A DNA stretch of 64,000 bases from Actinomadura hibisca NBRC 15177 (lineage in GTDB: Bacteria; Actinomycetota; Actinomycetes; Streptosporangiales; Streptosporangiaceae): contig NZ_BCRO01000019.1 in NCBI RefSeq assembly GCF_001552635.1, positions 124,001-188,000 on the forward strand. The letters run 5' to 3'. How positions within the stretch are numbered: position 1 is the first letter of the stretch; each line of letters starts with the position of its first letter. This document shows positions 61,749 through 64,000 of the stretch, piece after piece. The notes below the pieces were generated by a model, which had not been told where the DNA came from, did not search any database, and worked only from the letters and a program-made list of their open reading frames with translations. The translations under genes and the position numbers were made by a program.

Positions 61749-61983
61749 AGGGCGTGTCTCCAAGTGCGGGGTGGGGTGGAGCACACCGTAGTGAGCGCCC
61801 GACCTGGTGATCTAGCGCACTTTGTGAACAAAATTCATGAGGGGTGCGGGGGAATTCATCCGCCCGTGACAACTGCGGCGACAGTGGTCGCGCTGCCCTT
61901 TTGGAACGTGACAGACCGTGTTCGGTCAGGTGGAGACGGTGCCGCCCGCCGACACGGCCGGGCCGGGGCCTACCCTGGGCAGG

Positions 61984-63006
61984 ATGCAGTTGCAGCAGCT
62001 CGCGTACTTCGTCGCCGTCGCCGAGGTGCGGCACTTCACCCAGGCGGCGGAGATCCTGCGCGTGGCCCAGCCGTCGCTGTCCAAGCAGATCCGCGCGCTG
62101 GAGACCGAGCTCGGCGCGTCGTTGTTCAGCCGGGCGCGCGGCAACATCACGCTGACCCCGGCGGGGGAGACGCTGCTGCCGCTGGCCAAGCGCATCCTGG
62201 CCGACGTCGACACCGCCCGCCTGGAGGTGCAGGAGCTGGCCGGGCTGCGGCGCGGCCGCGTCCGGCTCGGCGCGACGCCGTCGTTGTGCGCCGGGCTGCT
62301 CGGCGACGTGCTGCGCCGCTTCCACGACGCCTACCCGGGCGTGCAGTTGATCGTGGAGGAGGGCGGCTCGCGGGACCTGGTGCGCGACCTGACGCGCGGC
62401 CTGCTGGACCTGGCGCTGGTGATCCTGCCGCTGCACGGCGACCCGCCGCTGGAGACCACCCCGATCCTGCGCGAGCACCTGGTGGTGGCGTCCCCGGCCG
62501 GGAACGCGGGCGGCGAGGGCGCGCGGGCGTCGGGTCGCGACGGGGCGCAGGTGCCGCGCCGCTCCCACCTGCGGATCGAGGATCTGCGCAACCGGCCGCT
62601 GGTGATGTTCCGCTCCGGCTACGACCTGCGCGAGGCGACGATCGGCGCCTGCCGCGCGGCGGGGTTCGAGCCGCGCTTCGCCGTGGAGGGCGGCGAGATG
62701 GACGCGGTGTTGCGGTTCGTGGAGGCCGGGCTCGGCGTCGCGGTGGTGCCGAGCATGGTGCTGGCCGGGCGCCCGCTGCTGCGCGGCACGCCGCTGGTGG
62801 TGTCGGAGCAGGCGGCCGACCGGGAGCCGCCGCGCCGGGGCCAGCACGGGCCGGGCCTGCTGCGGACGATCGCGCTGGCGCGCCGCAAGGACGTGGACCG
62901 CACGCACGCCGCCCGCGCCTTCGAGGACACCCTGGCGACGTTCCTGGTGGAGGCGGCGCTGGCGGGCAGCCTGCCGGCGGGCGTGGAGTCGCTGGTCAGC
63001 GCGTGA
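61984..63006 (+). CDS. LysR-family regulator next to B-type succinate dehydrogenase genes
   Basis: 340 residues. N-terminal LysR HTH (LAYFVAVAEVRHFTQAAEIL, VAQPSLSKQIRALE) and a periplasmic-binding-like effector domain split by a charged insert (AGNAGGEGARASGRDGAQVPRRS). It is convergent with sdhB and may regulate a dehydrogenase gene, though it does not share its promoter with one here. Confidence 0.87.
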   Translation: MQLQQLAYFVAVAEVRHFTQAAEILRVAQPSLSKQIRALETELGASLFSRARGNITLTPAGETLLPLAKRILADVDTARLEVQELAGLRRGRVRLGATPSLCAGLLGDVLRRFHDAYPGVQLIVEEGGSRDLVRDLTRGLLDLALVILPLHGDPPLETTPILREHLVVASPAGNAGGEGARASGRDGAQVPRRSHLRIEDLRNRPLVMFRSGYDLREATIGACRAAGFEPRFAVEGGEMDAVLRFVEAGLGVAVVPSMVLAGRPLLRGTPLVVSEQAADREPPRRGQHGPGLLRTIALARRKDVDRTHAARAFEDTLATFLVEAALAGSLPAGVESLVSA

Positions 63007-63017
63007 GCGGACAGGGC

Positions 63018-63053
63018 GAAGGCCCCGCCCGGAGCGATCCAGGCGGGGCCTTC
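63018..63053. terminator. Bidirectional hairpin between LysR and sdhB
   Basis: 12-bp perfect arms (63018-63029, 63042-63053), TTC-rich tail. Confidence 0.75.
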
Positions 63054-63067
63054 GGCCTTATGACTGA

Positions 63068-63823
63068 CTACCGCTTCTTCTTGCCGCCGACCGACGCCTT
63101 CAGCATGTCGCCGTTCAGGCGGCTGATGACGTCCATCGAGATGCCCTTGGGGCAGGCCACGCTGCACTCGCCGGTGTTGGTGCAGCCGCCGAAGCCCGCG
63201 TCGTCGTGGGTCTCCAGCATGTTGACCACGCGGTCCCAGCGCTCGGGCTGGCCCTGCGGCATGAGGCCGAGGTGGGTGACCTTGGCGCCCAGGAACAGCG
63301 CCGCCGAGCCGTTGGGGCAGGCCGCCACGCAGGCGCCGCAGCCGATGCACTCGGCCGCCTCGAAGGCGCGGTCGGCGTCGGCCTTGGGCACCGGCACCGA
63401 GTGGGCCTCCGGCGCGGTGCCGGTGGGGGCGGAGATGTAGCCGCCGGACTGGATGATCCGGTCCAGCGGGCTGCGGTCCACCACCAGGTCCTTGACGACC
63501 GGGAACGCCTTGGCGCGCCACGGCTCGACGTCGATGACCTCGCCGTCCTCGAACTTGCGCATGTGCAGCTGGCAGGTGGTGGTGTTGCGCTCGGGCCCGT
63601 GCGGGGTGCCGTTGATCACCAGCGAGCACATGCCGCAGATGCCCTCGCGGCAGTCGTGGTCGAAGGCCACCGGCTCCTCGCCGTCGGCGATGAGCTTCTC
63701 GTTGAGGACGTCGAGCATCTCCAGGAACGAGGCGTCCGGCGAGATGTCCTCGACGGGGTACTCGACCATCCGGCCCTTCTCGGCCGGGCTGGACTGGCGC
63801 CAGATGCGCAGGGTCAGCTTCAT
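63068..63823 (-). CDS. sdhB: B-type succinate dehydrogenase/fumarate reductase iron-sulfur subunit
   Basis: 251 residues. [2Fe-2S] CREGICGMC...C, [4Fe-4S] [11 protein letters not shown], [3Fe-4S] [15 protein letters not shown]. The [10 protein letters not shown] start is typical of sdhCAB-type enzymes of Streptomyces. The ATG overlaps the TAA of sdhA by one base. Confidence 0.95.
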   Translation of the reverse strand: MKLTLRIWRQSSPAEKGRMVEYPVEDISPDASFLEMLDVLNEKLIADGEEPVAFDHDCREGICGMCSLVINGTPHGPERNTTTCQLHMRKFEDGEVIDVEPWRAKAFPVVKDLVVDRSPLDRIIQSGGYISAPTGTAPEAHSVPVPKADADRAFEAAECIGCGACVAACPNGSAALFLGAKVTHLGLMPQGQPERWDRVVNMLETHDDAGFGGCTNTGECSVACPKGISMDVISRLNGDMLKASVGGKKKR

Positions 63824-64000
63824 TACTTGTACGACCTCTGGGTGGGCTTGACGTATTCGAATTCGAGGGCTTCCTTGTGCAGGACGGGCTGCCGGTCCTG
63901 CCCGGCCCACTCCCAGGCGGCGACGTAGCCGAAGTTGTCGTCGTCGCGCTTGGCCTCGCCGTCCTCGTCCTGGCTCTCGGCGCGGAAGTGGCCGCCGCAG
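63823..64000 (-). CDS. sdhA: B-type succinate dehydrogenase flavoprotein subunit, C-terminal end (runs off window)
   Basis: The last 58 residues are visible. They contain [10 protein letters not shown], the [14 protein letters not shown] segment and a [10 protein letters not shown] end, all typical of the C-terminus of this SdhA class. The start lies beyond the right edge. Confidence 0.9.
   Translation of the reverse strand, partial: CGGHFRAESQDEDGEAKRDDDNFGYVAAWEWAGQDRQPVLHKEALEFEYVKPTQRSYK

Overview
The window is GC-rich (roughly 70%) chromosomal DNA with GTG/TTG starts, dense operons and monoderm-type lipoproteins. This points to an actinomycete. The Sdh1-type and B-type succinate dehydrogenases, many Ser/Thr kinases and a secretin-less Tad pilus locus fit Streptosporangiales (Actinomadura-like), but the genus is an inference.

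Layout. 1-0.8 kb: 3' end of typA. 0.8-1.6 kb: a secreted protein. 1.7-9.8 kb (minus strand): a compact six-gene operon encoding a DUF4282 membrane protein, a membrane Ser/Thr kinase, a coiled-coil protein, a Clp-like AAA+ ATPase, a radical SAM protein and a zinc-ribbon/FHA protein. I recognise no described system with this content. 9.9-12.3 kb: a secreted protein with a Flp-pilin-like leader, followed by a lipoprotein and a membrane protein. 13-23 kb (plus strand): a Tad/Flp pilus operon (zinc-ribbon protein, CpaB, a TadZ-TadE fusion, TadE, TadA, TadB, TadC, a histidine kinase, a LuxR-type regulator and the Flp pilin). 23-25 kb: an OmpA lipoprotein and a small acidic protein. 25.3-27.2 kb: a second pilin-leader protein with pre-toxin repeats and an RNase-A-like C-terminus. 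27.4-34.3 kb: membrane glycosyltransferases, including an AftA-like enzyme, with a BMP lipoprotein. 34-37.6 kb: a Ser/Thr kinase and an HTTM-like protein. 37.7-43.8 kb: a TadG-like/NlpC-P60 fusion, a small membrane protein, an acidic protein, a third pilin-leader toxin-like protein and the prepilin peptidase. 43.9-55.9 kb: a spermidine-synthase-like membrane protein, an LCP protein, a vWA protein with a divergent kinase, an OmpA/lipoprotein cluster and its XRE-type regulator. 56-64 kb: two succinate dehydrogenase loci with Crp-like and LysR regulators.

The main observation is a possible pilus-linked effector system. Three large proteins carry a Flp-type class III leader (G then xSAxxY and a hydrophobic helix). 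Two of them end in homologous C-terminal domains resembling CdiA-CT RNase A toxins. A fourth protein joins a TadG-like anchor to an NlpC/P60 peptidase. The genes for these four proteins, flp itself, the prepilin peptidase, a small membrane protein and the AftA-like operon share a conserved upstream element (TTnGGG-N5-GGnCCC-like). It sits 22-23 nt before a TAnnnT-type -10 box at seven of the eight promoters, and the -10 boxes at the other weak cases are noted individually. This suggests one regulon, plausibly driven by the two-component system inside the tad operon. The regulon and the toxin delivery are inferences from sequence; the motifs and gene architectures are directly visible.
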